Of a stretch of DNA of 64,000 bases, positions 40,001 through 49,800 are shown piece by piece (positions within the stretch are counted from its first letter, which is position 1; every line of letters starts with the position of its first letter). The DNA lies in NCBI RefSeq assembly GCF_027111315.2, contig NZ_CP114289.2, forward strand, positions 4,216,001 through 4,280,000, read 5' to 3'. This stretch comes from Flavobacterium limnophilum (GTDB lineage Bacteria; Bacteroidota; Bacteroidia; Flavobacteriales; Flavobacteriaceae). The position numbers were made by a program, and so were the translations under genes. The notes beneath the pieces are model-generated. The model was not told the origin of the DNA and did no database searches. It was given only the letters and a program-made list of their open reading frames with translations.

Positions 40001-40297
40001 ACTCTTAATCCTAATGGAACTATGCCAAACCCTTATTGGTCAGCTATTAATATGGTTCCTACATCTACTTTTTGGTCAAGAGATCCATTCCGTATCGAAT
40101 GTAGAAATATTACATTGGCATATAAATTTAATGAAAAAGTATTGGATGCAATTAAAATTAGTAACTGTAATTTGAATTTAGTAGTAATGAATCCATTTAA
40201 TCTTTATAATCCTTTTGGTTATAAAAATCCAAATGGAGCTTACGATACTTACCCTGCGTTACGAACAGTTTCTTTGGGACTTAATATAGGATTCTAA
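37031..40297 (+). CDS. SusC-like TonB-dependent outer-membrane transporter
   Basis: The 1088-residue protein has a signal peptide ending at GFAQ and a carboxypeptidase-regulatory-like domain (about 30-105, ITGKVIDNTGAGVPGANVVEKGT). The TonB-box/plug entry is EVVVVGYGTQKK (about 115-126), followed by a plug domain to about 240 and a 22-strand barrel ending in the typical aromatic C-terminus LGLNIGF. It imports oligosaccharides with energy from TonB. It is followed 26 bases later by susD, the diagnostic pair, and it is the only importer of this type in the window. Codons here look biased toward a few forms (GGT, AGA, AAA), in keeping with high expression. Confidence 0.98.
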   Translation: MKQTIKQVCGVLLFALLSLSGFAQKTNGDKVIITGKVIDNTGAGVPGANVVEKGTKSSTVTDFDGSYKITVNKGGVLVFAFVGMDKVERAVGNSAVINVTMKDEATSLKEVVVVGYGTQKKAHLTGAVGTIPMKDIENIPTGDVGAALQGRVIGVSVSGGATRPGVKSTLKIRNPMSTAKDGGTTAPLYVIDGVLQIGADGTNDTTLFDNIDSSEIESLSFLKDGSAVVYGARAAQGVIIVTTKRGKIGAAKFSYSGSYGANDEAFRTKMMSAYDFGNYINIANGPNGANKGVEKDYYFTPDEMDYFKTLNYNPLEEEWKPSFNSRHNLNISGGTEKATYFAGVSYYTQNGNLSTLDYEKWTYRAGADLNISSSLKAGLQLSGFYSDKTKTFNKIGGENDENDYRTLLSALPFMPQYINDLPVLANTTNALSQYHYGEIQRLGNLATTNSSNMTLNMYVDYKVPIVKGLSLRGSYARNMGNSRGTQVGTSYRLYQFNPSTTLNDAGLPIGGVNGHIINETSTVKSSALYKNGDRLYYDNNNSLLTQTNFTATYNRDFGKHSFSGLFSIEKSESGSTKEVVFKEGVIASTNGQFGSAFGAISGSTSKSEQGSLGYIGRFNYAYGDKYLAELLVRTDASTKFAPGYYWGTFYSLSAGWVISKEDFFKSSVIDFLKVRYSIGHLGKDDTKAWQWRQRYTYQDGKGIVLGESNNGVNSSTGMKMEVSPNPDAHWSDEIKTNFGLEMKFLDNRLSFTGESYYNIGTNVFMENTGNVPFTVGGSVAAENFGSIDTFGYELSLGWDDRVGNDFQYGIDVRFGWADNKVVKGNYNAEDILKPWNPKPGQSTDNGVWGYDYLGMFKTQADIDAYVAQYNITAVKDIAGSVSYAPSQLRPGMLYYRDVRGAYLGNGQFAAPDGIIDVNDQIQLAKRANTKYGAGTTLKVAYKSFSLNTVINASFGGGWSEVDTQTRKPLYNQISRNFDSRPEIWNNIYDPTLNPNGTMPNPYWSAINMVPTSTFWSRDPFRIECRNITLAYKFNEKVLDAIKISNCNLNLVVMNPFNLYNPFGYKNPNGAYDTYPALRTVSLGLNIGF

Positions 40298-40323
40298 TTA
40301 GAGATCAATTAAAAATTAAAACT

Positions 40324-42342
40324 ATGAAAATGAAAAAAATAAAATATATAGGGTTGTTTACTGTCCTTGCAACATTTTCTCTAGGAAGTTGTAATGATGA
40401 TTTCCTAGCTGAGAAAAAAGATTATGCTGGTGTAAACGAAGAAGTTTTTCAAGATCCTATTCAGGCTCAGGCATATGTTGATTATGTTTACAGTCAATTT
40501 TTACCAGGTGATAATGCAGTTACTTCCACTTGGGATCTTGCAGCAGGAGCATCGGATGATTTTGCACAAACTTCTGAAGAACTTGCTGGTGAAGTAAACT
40601 TCAACAAACCTTGGACATCAATTGCTCCTACTGGAGCAAACTGTTTGACTTATTTGGGTGCTAGAATGTCATCTAGTGTTACAAATAACACTTGGACAAG
40701 ATTGAAACAAATCAATCTATTCCTTGAGAATGTTGAAAAATATGGAATGGATAAAGCTACAAAGGACAAATTAAAAGGTCAGTTGTACTTCTGGAGAGCT
40801 TGGCAATATTTTGATATGGTGAAATTATACGGAGGAGTTCCTTTGGTTTTAACACCTCAAAACCCAATTTTAGATGAAGCATCAAACAATCAAGTTCCAA
40901 GAAGTTCAACTTCAGCTTGTATTGAGCAAATAGTATCTGACTTAGATATGGCAAAATCATTATTGCCAGTTAAATGGACAGGAGCTGATTATGGAAGAAT
41001 TGGTGGTGCAGCAGTAGCAGCTTTCAAAGGGCGTGTATTGTTGACTTGGGCAAGTCCTCTTTTTAACCCAACTGATGATACACAACGTTGGCAACGTGCT
41101 TATGATGCTAACCTTGAAGCGAAAACACTTTTAGAAGCTAATGGATTCGGTCTTGAAGCAAATTGGGCTACAATGTGGACAAAAGAAGGTAGTGCAAACA
41201 AAGAAGCGGTTATCGTTTATGGTTATAATACAGTGCCTACTCAAAATTTAGAGAGAAATAACGGTTCCGAAAGAGCTTGTCGTTCTAAAGAATCACTAGG
41301 AGCGGGTTCAATTTCTCCAACTAAACAAATGGTGGATGCATTCCCGATGGCTGATGGTCAGGATATTACAAATTCGTCTGCAGCCTATCCTTATTCAGCA
41401 GGGAAATTCTTTAAAAATAGAGACCCAAGGTTTTATAGCACTTTTGCTTATAATGGAGCGAAATGGCCTTATGCCGAAAATCCTAATTTCAAACAATGGA
41501 CTTATAGCTGGTATGATAAAGCACCTGCTAACGCTACCACAAATCCAAATAAATTTACGGAAACATTAGGAGCTAATTCAAGTGGGATCTATTTGAATAA
41601 AGCAACTTCTGCAACAGCAAGTAATGCTAATTCTGGCTTTGCATATAGTGGAACTGATTATATGGAAATGCGTTTTGCTGAAGTAGTTTTAAATTTAGCT
41701 GAGTGTGCAATAGGTGTCAACAAATTGACCGAAGGTAAAGACTTGATTAAATCAATCAGAATCCGTGCAGGAATAAAAATCGGAGATGGTCAATACGGTT
41801 TGGCAACTGCTACAACTAGAGATCAGCTTTTTGCTGCAGCATTAAAAGAAAGAAAAGTAGAATTTGCTTATGAAAACAAACGTTTTTATGATTTAAGAAG
41901 ATGGATGCTTTTTGAAAATGGTGCTACAACAGCAAGATTGGGTGTAGCTCCTCTTAACGGAACAAGAAGAACTGGATATTTTATTGTCGCCAAAAAAACC
42001 GACGGTACTAAATATGTTCACGCATCGGTAGATCCATTCTTGGCAAATGCGGCTGGAGTTGCTCCAATTGTAAATAGAGATCCAGTTTTTCCTTATACAA
42101 TACCTCCAACAGGAAAAAATCCAGGCACATCAATTACTAGCTATGAGGCTTATATGGATTATTTGTATGACAATTATTTTGATGTAGTAGAAAGAGATAA
42201 TTTAGATCCAAATACTAACAATTGGAAGTTTTCTTGGTACAAAGAATACTACTATTTTGGTATTTATCAATCCTTGTTAGATACAGCTCCTTATTTGGAA
42301 CAAACCAAAGGTTGGGGTGGTACTTTCGATCCACTTAAATAA
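40324..42342 (+). CDS. SusD-like outer-membrane glycan-binding lipoprotein
   Basis: This 672-residue RagB/SusD-family lipoprotein has lipobox LGSC with Cys23. The acidic CNDDF stretch after the Cys fits surface export signals in Flavobacteriia. The helical TPR-like scaffold is evident (RLKQINLFLENVEKYGM, GQLYFWRAWQYFDMVKLYGGVPLV), and the C-terminal half includes ERKVEFAYENKRFYDLRRW, typical of the family. It caps the SusC barrel and captures glycan. The length is above the 500-600 usual for SusD, which suggests extra loops. A strong terminator-like hairpin follows at 42449. Confidence 0.97.
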   Translation: MKMKKIKYIGLFTVLATFSLGSCNDDFLAEKKDYAGVNEEVFQDPIQAQAYVDYVYSQFLPGDNAVTSTWDLAAGASDDFAQTSEELAGEVNFNKPWTSIAPTGANCLTYLGARMSSSVTNNTWTRLKQINLFLENVEKYGMDKATKDKLKGQLYFWRAWQYFDMVKLYGGVPLVLTPQNPILDEASNNQVPRSSTSACIEQIVSDLDMAKSLLPVKWTGADYGRIGGAAVAAFKGRVLLTWASPLFNPTDDTQRWQRAYDANLEAKTLLEANGFGLEANWATMWTKEGSANKEAVIVYGYNTVPTQNLERNNGSERACRSKESLGAGSISPTKQMVDAFPMADGQDITNSSAAYPYSAGKFFKNRDPRFYSTFAYNGAKWPYAENPNFKQWTYSWYDKAPANATTNPNKFTETLGANSSGIYLNKATSATASNANSGFAYSGTDYMEMRFAEVVLNLAECAIGVNKLTEGKDLIKSIRIRAGIKIGDGQYGLATATTRDQLFAAALKERKVEFAYENKRFYDLRRWMLFENGATTARLGVAPLNGTRRTGYFIVAKKTDGTKYVHASVDPFLANAAGVAPIVNRDPVFPYTIPPTGKNPGTSITSYEAYMDYLYDNYFDVVERDNLDPNTNNWKFSWYKEYYYFGIYQSLLDTAPYLEQTKGWGGTFDPLK

Positions 42343-42448
42343 TAAATGTTAATTTTACAATTATTAATGATTATGGCATCATATTTGATTTTATCCCAAC
42401 GAAATCAAGGGTTCAGTTATCCAATTAATATTAATAATTAGTTATAAA

Positions 42449-42482
42449 AAATCACCTGTATTTCAAAAAATACAGGTGATTT
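42449..42482 (+). terminator. Strong hairpin terminator after susD
   Basis: A perfect 15-base-pair stem built on ATCACCTGTATTT/AAATACAGGTGAT encloses a four-base CAAA loop (42464-42467). It lies 107 bases after the susD stop and 33 bases before the next ATG. The T tract is short (TTTAG), so some read-through into the lyase genes is likely. It may set the high susCD to low enzyme ratio. Confidence 0.7.
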
Positions 42483-42515
42483 AGTTATAGCACAAAACGA
42501 AAATCAAAAATTACC

Positions 42516-44219
42516 ATGAAAAAATCTATTTTGTTTATTTTAGTTCTACTTTTTTTAGGGAATGCAAAAACTTTTGCGCAGTACCCAAAATTGAGTCCTG
42601 AAGTACAAGCCAAAGAAAAAGCAATCAAGGACGAAGCCAACAAACTTTCGGACGAAGCTTGGGAAAAAGCACTAGTCATTATCGAACAAGAAGCCAAACA
42701 AGGCAAACCTTATATTCCTTGGGCCTCTAGACCAAACGATTTGCCGCAAGCATCAATTCCAGCTTTCCCTGGTGCCGAAGGTGGAGGAATGTACACCTAC
42801 GGAGGTCGTGGTGGAAATGTGTACACCGTTACCAGTCTTGAAGATAGAGGGCCAGGAACTCTGAGAGAAGCCTGCGAACAAGGAGGAGCCAGAATAGTGG
42901 TTTTCAACGTTTCTGGAATTATCAAAATCAAAAGTCCTTTAATCATCCGTGCGCCATATATCACAATCGCAGGTCAAACTGCTCCCGGTGATGGAATTTG
43001 CGTGGCTGGAGAATCTATTTGGATTGATACTCACGATGTAATTATACGTCATATGCGTTTTCGTAGAGGAGAAACTTTTGTTGGTCGTCGTGATGATGCC
43101 ATCGGAGGAAATCCAGTGGGGAACATCATGATTGACCACGTTTCGGCCACTTGGGGATTAGACGAAAATATGTCTATGTATCGTCATATGTACAGTCCAG
43201 GCGCTGGTTATCCAGACGAAAAGAAACCGACTGTAAACATTACCATTCAAAACAGTTTGTTCGGAGAAGCATTGGACACTTACAACCATGCTTTTGGTAG
43301 TACTTTAGGTGGAGAAAATTGTTCGTTTATGCGAAATATGTGGGCAAACAATGCAGGTAGAAACCCATCTATTGGTTGGAATGGTATTTTCAATTTTGTG
43401 AACAATGTGGTATTTAACTGGAGCAATCGTTCTATTGATGGTGGAGATTATACGGCCAATTACAATATCATCAACAACTATTTCAAACCAGGGCCTGTTA
43501 CCAATTTGAAAGAACCTATTAGCTATAGAATCTTAAAACCAGAATCAGGAAGAAGCAAATTGCCTTATATGGTTTATGGTAGAGCACACGTTGTGGGTAA
43601 CATTGTAGAAAACAACGAAAAAGTGACCAAAAACAACTGGGATGGTGGCGTTCAAATCGAAAACAAAAAAGGCGAATTGATGACTTACGAAGAGTCTAAA
43701 CCGTATTTCGACAAAATGAACAGCGACAGACCTTTTCCAATGCCTTGGTTTAAAAACATTTTGAAAGCGGAAGAAGCTTATGATTTTGTACTAAAAAATG
43801 TGGGAGCAACTTTGCCAATCAGAGACAAAGTGGACGAAAGAATCGTGAGAACAGTAAAAACGGGAGTTCCTGAATATGCCAAAGGATTGGAGAAAAAAGA
43901 ATTTTACCAATTCGAACACCGTCGTTTGCCTGCAGATTCATACAAGCAAGGTATCATCACCGATATTTCGCAAGTAGGTGGTTACCCAGAATACAAAGGA
44001 AAACCTTATGTTGATACCGACAAAGACGGAATGCCGGATGCTTGGGAGAAAAGATACGGACTGAATCCAAAAGATCCATCGGATGCCAAAGGAGATTTAA
44101 ACAACGATGGCTATTCCAATATCGAAGATTACATCAATGGGAATAACCCTGCGATAAAAGTAGATTGGAAAGATTTAGCCAATAATAAAGAAACATTGGT
44201 TAGACCTTTGTTGGATTAA
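42516..44219 (+). CDS. Pectate lyase-like protein, PL1 (first of a close pair)
   Basis: The 567-residue secreted protein has a signal peptide ending at TFAQ. After a helical N-terminal stretch (about 25-75), the parallel beta-helix opens with FPGAEGGGMYTYGGRGG. It contains IVVFNVSGIIKIK, ITIAGQTAPGDG, VIIRHMRFRRGE and RRDDAIGGNP...IDHVSATWGLDE, where Asp/Glu residues are placed for Ca2+ binding. A C-terminal Asp-rich calcium loop (DTDKDGMPDAWEKRYGLNP) closes it. It is highly similar along its whole length to the gene at 45103, so the two are a duplication separated by the DUF3826 gene. Confidence 0.9.
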   Translation: MKKSILFILVLLFLGNAKTFAQYPKLSPEVQAKEKAIKDEANKLSDEAWEKALVIIEQEAKQGKPYIPWASRPNDLPQASIPAFPGAEGGGMYTYGGRGGNVYTVTSLEDRGPGTLREACEQGGARIVVFNVSGIIKIKSPLIIRAPYITIAGQTAPGDGICVAGESIWIDTHDVIIRHMRFRRGETFVGRRDDAIGGNPVGNIMIDHVSATWGLDENMSMYRHMYSPGAGYPDEKKPTVNITIQNSLFGEALDTYNHAFGSTLGGENCSFMRNMWANNAGRNPSIGWNGIFNFVNNVVFNWSNRSIDGGDYTANYNIINNYFKPGPVTNLKEPISYRILKPESGRSKLPYMVYGRAHVVGNIVENNEKVTKNNWDGGVQIENKKGELMTYEESKPYFDKMNSDRPFPMPWFKNILKAEEAYDFVLKNVGATLPIRDKVDERIVRTVKTGVPEYAKGLEKKEFYQFEHRRLPADSYKQGIITDISQVGGYPEYKGKPYVDTDKDGMPDAWEKRYGLNPKDPSDAKGDLNNDGYSNIEDYINGNNPAIKVDWKDLANNKETLVRPLLD

Positions 44220-44270
44220 GGTTTTAACCGCAAAGACACAAGGTCGCAAAGAAATAAGTATAACAATAAT

Positions 44271-44309
44271 CAAGTCTCGGCTCCTCCTTTGGAGAGGGCT
44301 GGGGTGAGG
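44271..44309 (+). repeat. GAGAGGG hairpin repeat, copy 4 of 6 (shortened)
   Basis: This copy reads AAGTCTCGGCTCCTCCTTTGG onward and lacks three bases of the left stem. GAGAGGGCTGGGGTGAGG is intact. It ends 30 bases before the DUF3826 ATG and is preceded at 44225-44251 by a degenerate AACCGCAAAGACACAAGG repeat. Confidence 0.85.
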
Positions 44310-44339
44310 TTTTATACTTTCAATCATAAAATTTTTAAG

Positions 44340-45011
44340 ATGAAGTCAATAAAAAAAATAAGTCTGTTGTTCCTGCTTTTTGCTTTTTGCAAACTAAGTG
44401 CTCAACAGCATGCAGATCCAGAATACATCAAGGTTACCAATGAAAGAGCGGCGAAAATTGTCGAAAAACTAGCCTTGGGAAATAAGGAAAAAGAAGCGTC
44501 CGTGACCAATATCATTGCACAACAATTCCGTGATTTAAGCAAAATACAAGACGCAAGAGATGCCCAAATCAAGAAAGTGAAAGAAGACGCTACTTTGTCT
44601 AAAGAAAAGCAAAACGCGGCTGTTGAAAAATTGAAAGCCGACGCAGAAAAATCAATCGATAAATTGCACAAATCCTATTTAAATAAATTAGGAAAGCAAA
44701 TAAACGAAGCTAAAATTACCGAAGTCAAAGACGGAATGACCTATGGCGTTTTGCCAATTACTGTTGATGGTTATAACGATATGTTGCCTAATTTAACTGA
44801 AGCACAAAAAAAATACATTTATGATGCTTTGGTCGAAGCCAGAGAACACGCAATGGACGGTGGTTCATCCAAAGAAAAACACGCTTGGTTTGGTAAATAC
44901 AAAGGAAGAATCAATAATTATTTATCGAAAGAAGGATACGACTTGAACAAAGAAAGCGCAGATTGGCATAAACGTTTGGAAGAACGCGAAAAAGCTAAAG
45001 CGGCTAAATAA
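44340..45011 (+). CDS. DUF3826 family small secreted protein
   Basis: The ATG at 44340 gives 223 residues and a signal peptide ending at LSAQ. An in-frame ATG at 44289 lies inside a hairpin repeat and is rejected. The mature protein is highly charged and helical, opening ADPEYIKVTNERAAKIVEKL, with a Lys/Glu-rich middle (about 60-110). It ends with the conserved block EAREHAMDGGSSKEKHAWF, which I recall as DUF3826. No enzymatic motif is visible. Its placement between two paralogous PL1 lyases, and the known recurrence of this family in pectin loci, suggest an accessory role for the lyases; this is inference. Confidence 0.85.
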   Translation: MKSIKKISLLFLLFAFCKLSAQQHADPEYIKVTNERAAKIVEKLALGNKEKEASVTNIIAQQFRDLSKIQDARDAQIKKVKEDATLSKEKQNAAVEKLKADAEKSIDKLHKSYLNKLGKQINEAKITEVKDGMTYGVLPITVDGYNDMLPNLTEAQKKYIYDALVEAREHAMDGGSSKEKHAWFGKYKGRINNYLSKEGYDLNKESADWHKRLEEREKAKAAK

Positions 45012-45016
45012 TTTAC

Positions 45017-45077
45017 TAGTGATTAGCTTTTAGTAATTAGCTCTCAATATCAGCTATTCACTAAAGTCTAATCACTA
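45017..45077 (+). repeat. Inverted repeat TAGTGATTAG...CTAATCACTA
   Basis: Two perfect 10-base arms (45017-45026 and 45068-45077) are separated by 41 bases. They lie in the 91-base junction between DUF3826 and the second PL1 gene. The purpose is unknown. Confidence 0.55.
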
Positions 45078-45102
45078 AATATAACTCTCAATAAGGATTC
45101 CA

Positions 45103-46809
45103 ATGGGTAACATTTTACAAAAAAACAGTTTACAAAGTACGATGACGGCAGTTATTCTCTGCCTGACTTTTTCATCCGCTTTTGCCCAATATCCAGAAAT
45201 TCCAAAAGAACTTCAAGCCAAGACGGATTCTATTTTGGCCAAAGAAGAAATCCGTTTGGGAGAAATCTGGAAAAATAATGCAAACATTCTTAAAGAAGAA
45301 GCAAAACACGGCAAACCTTATTTGCCTTGGGCTTCCTATCCTAAAGATTTTGTACCTGCCGAAATTCCGGCATTTCCGGGAGCTGAAGGTGGTGGTGCAT
45401 ATACTCAAGGTGGTCGTGGCGGAAAAATTTTCGTAGTAACCAGCTTGGAAGACAGCGGAAAAGGAACTTTCAGGGAAGCTTGCGAAGCAGTGGGTGCGAG
45501 GACCATTGTATTCAACGTTTCGGGAATTATCCACTTGAAAAACCGCATCAGTATGCGAGCGCCTTATGTGACCATTGCGGGACAAACTGCACCGGGCGAC
45601 GGAATTTGTATTGCTGGCGAAACTTTAGAAATCGATACGCACGATGTTATTATTCGTCATATGCGTTTTCGTCGAGGTGCTACCGATGTGACTCGAAGAG
45701 ACGATGCGTTGGGCGGAAATCCAATGGGCAATCTTATCATTGATCACTGCTCGGTAAGTTGGGGTTTGGATGAGAATATTTCACTTTACAGACACCAATT
45801 TAAAGCCAATGAAAAATCAACTTTAGATAAATTACCAGCGGTTAATATTACCATTCAAAACACCATTTCTTCGGAAGGAATGGATACTTACAATCACGCT
45901 TTCGGAAGTACGATTGGCGGATTAAATAGCACCTTTATGCGAAATTTATGGGCCGATAACATTTCCAGAAATGCTTCTATCGGAATGTATGGCGACTTTA
46001 ATTTTGTAAACAACGTGATTTTCAATTGGTGGAATCGTTCCTTGGATGGCGGCGATTATCGTTCGTTGTTCAACATCATCAACAATTATTTCAAACCGGG
46101 ACCAATAACCCCAACGGATCAACCCATTCGTTACAGAATCCTGAAACCAGAATCGGGTTATATGAAGCCAAAAACCTTTGGTCGTGCTTATGTTTCTGGT
46201 AATTATATCGATGGTTCTCCAGAAGTTACCGCCGATAACTGGAATGGCGGAATTCAATTGGAAGACTTTTCTTTACAGGCTTCAAAAGAATATTTGGAAC
46301 TAATCAAACAGCCAAAACCATTTCCAATGCCCCAGTTTAAAATAATGTCTGCAGAAGAAGCATACGAATTTGTATTAAATAATGTTGGTGCAAACATCCC
46401 CAAAAGAGATGCCGTTGACGAACGCATTATCAAACAAGTTCGTACCGGAAAAATTGAGGTTAAAGACGGATTGGAAAATGCAATTGGGAAAGAATTTATC
46501 AAAAGAAGATTGCCTGCCGATTCCTATAAAAAAGGAATCATCACGCATCCAGACCAAGTGGGCGGTTATCCAGATTACAAAGGAAAAGCCTATAAAGACT
46601 CGGATAATGATGGAATTCCTGATGCTTGGGAAATTAAATACGGCTTGAATCCAAAAGACGCCTCCGATGCGAACAAAGATTTGAATGGCGATGGTTATAC
46701 CAATTTGGAAAAATATTTTAACGGTATCGATCCAACTAAAAAAACAGATTGGAAGAAAGCCGAAAATAACATTGATACATTGGCGAAGTCCAAAGGATTA
46801 TTGCAATAA
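45103..46809 (+). CDS. Pectate lyase-like protein, PL1 (second of a close pair)
   Basis: The 568-residue secreted protein (signal peptide ending at AFAQ after a longer N-region) shares the architecture of the gene at 42516. It has a helical N-terminal stretch, then FPGAEGGGAYTQGGRGG, TIVFNVSGII, VTIAGQTAPGDG, VIIRHMRFRRGA and RRDDALGGNP...IDHCSVSWGLDE. The same C-terminal Asp loop follows (DSDNDGIPDAWEIKYGLNP). Near-identical length but many substitutions mean an old duplication that has diverged, perhaps toward differently methylated or acetylated substrate. Either the first ATG or Met14 could start it; the first is used because it supplies a basic N-region. Confidence 0.9.
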   Translation: MGNILQKNSLQSTMTAVILCLTFSSAFAQYPEIPKELQAKTDSILAKEEIRLGEIWKNNANILKEEAKHGKPYLPWASYPKDFVPAEIPAFPGAEGGGAYTQGGRGGKIFVVTSLEDSGKGTFREACEAVGARTIVFNVSGIIHLKNRISMRAPYVTIAGQTAPGDGICIAGETLEIDTHDVIIRHMRFRRGATDVTRRDDALGGNPMGNLIIDHCSVSWGLDENISLYRHQFKANEKSTLDKLPAVNITIQNTISSEGMDTYNHAFGSTIGGLNSTFMRNLWADNISRNASIGMYGDFNFVNNVIFNWWNRSLDGGDYRSLFNIINNYFKPGPITPTDQPIRYRILKPESGYMKPKTFGRAYVSGNYIDGSPEVTADNWNGGIQLEDFSLQASKEYLELIKQPKPFPMPQFKIMSAEEAYEFVLNNVGANIPKRDAVDERIIKQVRTGKIEVKDGLENAIGKEFIKRRLPADSYKKGIITHPDQVGGYPDYKGKAYKDSDNDGIPDAWEIKYGLNPKDASDANKDLNGDGYTNLEKYFNGIDPTKKTDWKKAENNIDTLAKSKGLLQ

Positions 46810-46823
46810 AATTTTAAATTTAT

Positions 46824-46852
46824 ACCTGGAAGGTTTCTAAAACCGGTCAGGT
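46824..46852 (+). repeat. Degenerate ACCTG...CAGGT palindrome
   Basis: ACCTGGAAGGTTT and AACCGGTCAGGT pair imperfectly around CTAA. It resembles a decayed relative of the double palindromes at 31361 and 54331. It lies in the 73-base junction before the next gene. Confidence 0.5.
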
Positions 46853-46882
46853 CTAAATTATAAACTCAAATAATATTTTAAA

Positions 46883-49800
46883 GTGAATTTTATCCAACTA
46901 AAAAATATAATTTCTTTCCAAAAAGGTAAAATGATTTTGTCTGCTTTTGCTTTGCTTTTTTGCATCTGCATTGGAATGGCACAAAACACATTTCCCGATA
47001 TTATAAAAACCAAAGAAGGAAAACTTTCTTTCAAGGCCGACAATCAAGGAAACCAAATTCCTGATTTTTCGTATGCCGGATATATGGCTTCTGAAAAAGC
47101 AATTCCGAATGTCGAAAACAAAATTTTTGTTCCAAAACAAGAACAAGATGCTACTCAAATTATCCAAGCTGCGATTGATTATGTAAGTGCATTAAAACCA
47201 AACAAGTCCGGTTTTCGTGGTGCGGTTCTTTTGGACAAAGGCACTTTTAAAATCAGCGGCACTTTATACATCAAAACTTCAGGAGTTGTCTTGCGAGGAA
47301 GCGGCAACAATGAGAATGGAACAATATTGTTGGGAACTGGATTGAAAAGAGAATCGGTAATCCGCGTTCTTGGAGTCGATGACAAAAAATTGGGAGAAAC
47401 TTTTGAATTCAATACAACTTATACACCACTTGGAACTCAAAAAATCCAATTGAAAAATGCTTCCAAACTAAAAGTTTCCGACGAAATCATCATTAGCAAA
47501 GCTTTGACCGATAATTGGATCAAGGAATTAAAGATGGACGATTTTGGAGCAGAAACGGCTTGGATTGGCTGGAAAAAAAATGATTGGGACATCAGTTGGA
47601 ATAGAGTCGTGACTATAATCAACGGCAATGAAGTGACCTTGAATGCTCCTTTGACAATGGCTTTGGACGATGTTTATGGAACTTCAACAGCAACAACATA
47701 CATTTGGTCAGGAAGAATAGAACATATCGGAATCGAAAATATTTTGATGAAATCGACTTTCAATGCTTCCAATCCAAAAGATGAAGAGCATAGGTGGCAA
47801 GCCATTAGCATCGAAAACGCAAAGAATATTTGGGTGAAACAAGTAAATTTCAAGCATTTTGCTGGAGGTGCAGTTTCAGTATTAAAATCAGCCCAACAAA
47901 TTACGGTGGAAGATTGTATTGCAACCGAACCTATTTCGGAAATTGCAGGATTCAGAAGACTTACTTTTTATACTGAAGGCCAACAAACCTTGTTCCAACG
48001 TTGCTACTCCGAAAATGGGTACCACGATTTTGCAGTGGGCGGTTTTGGAACTACGGGACCCAATGTTTTTGTACAATGCGAATCGCATTTGCCTTTCAAT
48101 AATAGCGGAGCCATTGGCAGTTGGGCAACGGGCGTTTTATTTGATATTGCTTATATTGATGGCAATGCTTTGAGCTATAACAACCGAGAGCAAAACGGTA
48201 GAGGCGCTGGTTGGACGGCCGCCAATAGCGTAATTTGGGAAACTTCGGCTTCTAAAATTGAATGTTACACTCCACCGACGGCACAAAACTGGGCGTTTGG
48301 AGTTTGGGGCGGAATTATGGCAGGGTACTGTCATTGGAAAGAGGTAAATGGTCATATCAATCCTAGAAGTTTGTTTTATGCACAGTTAGCGAATAGACTT
48401 GAAAAACTTCCCGTAGATCCTCATATTTACGATTTAGGTTCGGAGCCTTCTTCAAGTCCTACAGTGGAAGTCGCAATGGAATTAACTAAAAATTCAGTCG
48501 CTGAAAAACAGACTTTACCAGAATTTATTGCTGAAGTTTCTAAAGCCAATCCAATTAACACGAACGCTTCAGGTCTTAAAAATGCCAACGATTTAAAAAT
48601 AAATGCAATAATTGCTGACAATAAATCGAAAGTAATAACCCAAAACGGTTGGCTGACTTATGAAGGCAAATTAATTGCAGGAAACCGATTGAGCGTGCCT
48701 TGGTGGCGAGGAAGTCTTAGGGATAGCGATATATCCAAAGCATCACCAAGCGTTACCAGATTTGTTCCGGGTAGAATCGGTACGGGACTTACGGACAATA
48801 TCGATGAAGTGGTGGATTATTTGAACGCCAATAATATGGTAGCTTTAGAGCATAATTATGGTTTGTGGTACGAACGAAGAATGGACGATCACGAACGCGT
48901 TCGCCGTTTCGATGCCGATGTATGGCCACCGTTTTACGAACAGCCATTTGCGAGAAGCGGACAGGATTTGGCTTGGGATCAATTGAGTAAATACGATTTG
49001 ACCAAATTCAATGATTGGTATTGGAATCGTTTGGCTCTTTTTGCCAATTTAGCGGAAACGAACGGTCAAATGTTGGTTAATCAACAGTATTTTCAGCATA
49101 ATATTATAGAAGCTGGAGCGCATTGGTCAAGTTCTCCTTGGCGTTCGGCCAATAATATCAACAGCACCGGTTTTCCTGAACCGCCGCCGTATGCTGGAGA
49201 CAAACGTATTTTTATGGCGGAACAATTTTATGATGTTACCAATCCAGTTCGAAGAAAATTGCACCAAGGTTTCATCCGAAAATCATTCGAAAACTTTCAA
49301 GACAATTCCAATGTAATTCAATTGACAAGTGCCGAATATACAGGGCCACTTCATTTTATGGAATTTTGGTTGGATGAAGCCCAAAAATGGAAAACCGAAA
49401 CCGGTAAAAAAGGAATTATCGGCTTGAGTGCCACCAAAGATGTGCAAGACGCTATTTTGAACGATGCCAACAGAGCCAAAACGGTGGATGCCATTGACAT
49501 TCGTTATTGGTATTACAAAGAAGACGGAACTGCTTATGCTCCACAAGGTGGTGTAAATTTAGCACCAAGACAACACGCTCGAAAATTGAAAACCGGAAAA
49601 GAAACCGATGACCAAGTTTACAGGGCAGTTCGTGAATATCGTGAGAAGTATCCAGAAAAAGTAATCTTGTATTCTACAGATGGTTCTTCCCGATTTGGAT
49701 GGTCGGTTTTAATGGCCGGAGGGTCATTACCAAATATACCAAAAATTCAACTTTCTGCTTTCTATTCGGCCATTAGTGGTATGAAATTTGTAAATGGAAC

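Noticed and set aside
37031..40297. Frameshift or fusion in susC
   Set aside because: The full signal, regulatory-like domain, plug, barrel and aromatic C-terminus are in one frame with normal length.
44289..44339. Earlier ATG for the DUF3826 gene
   Set aside because: It lies within the GAGAGGG hairpin repeat and would put 17 unrelated residues before a complete signal peptide.
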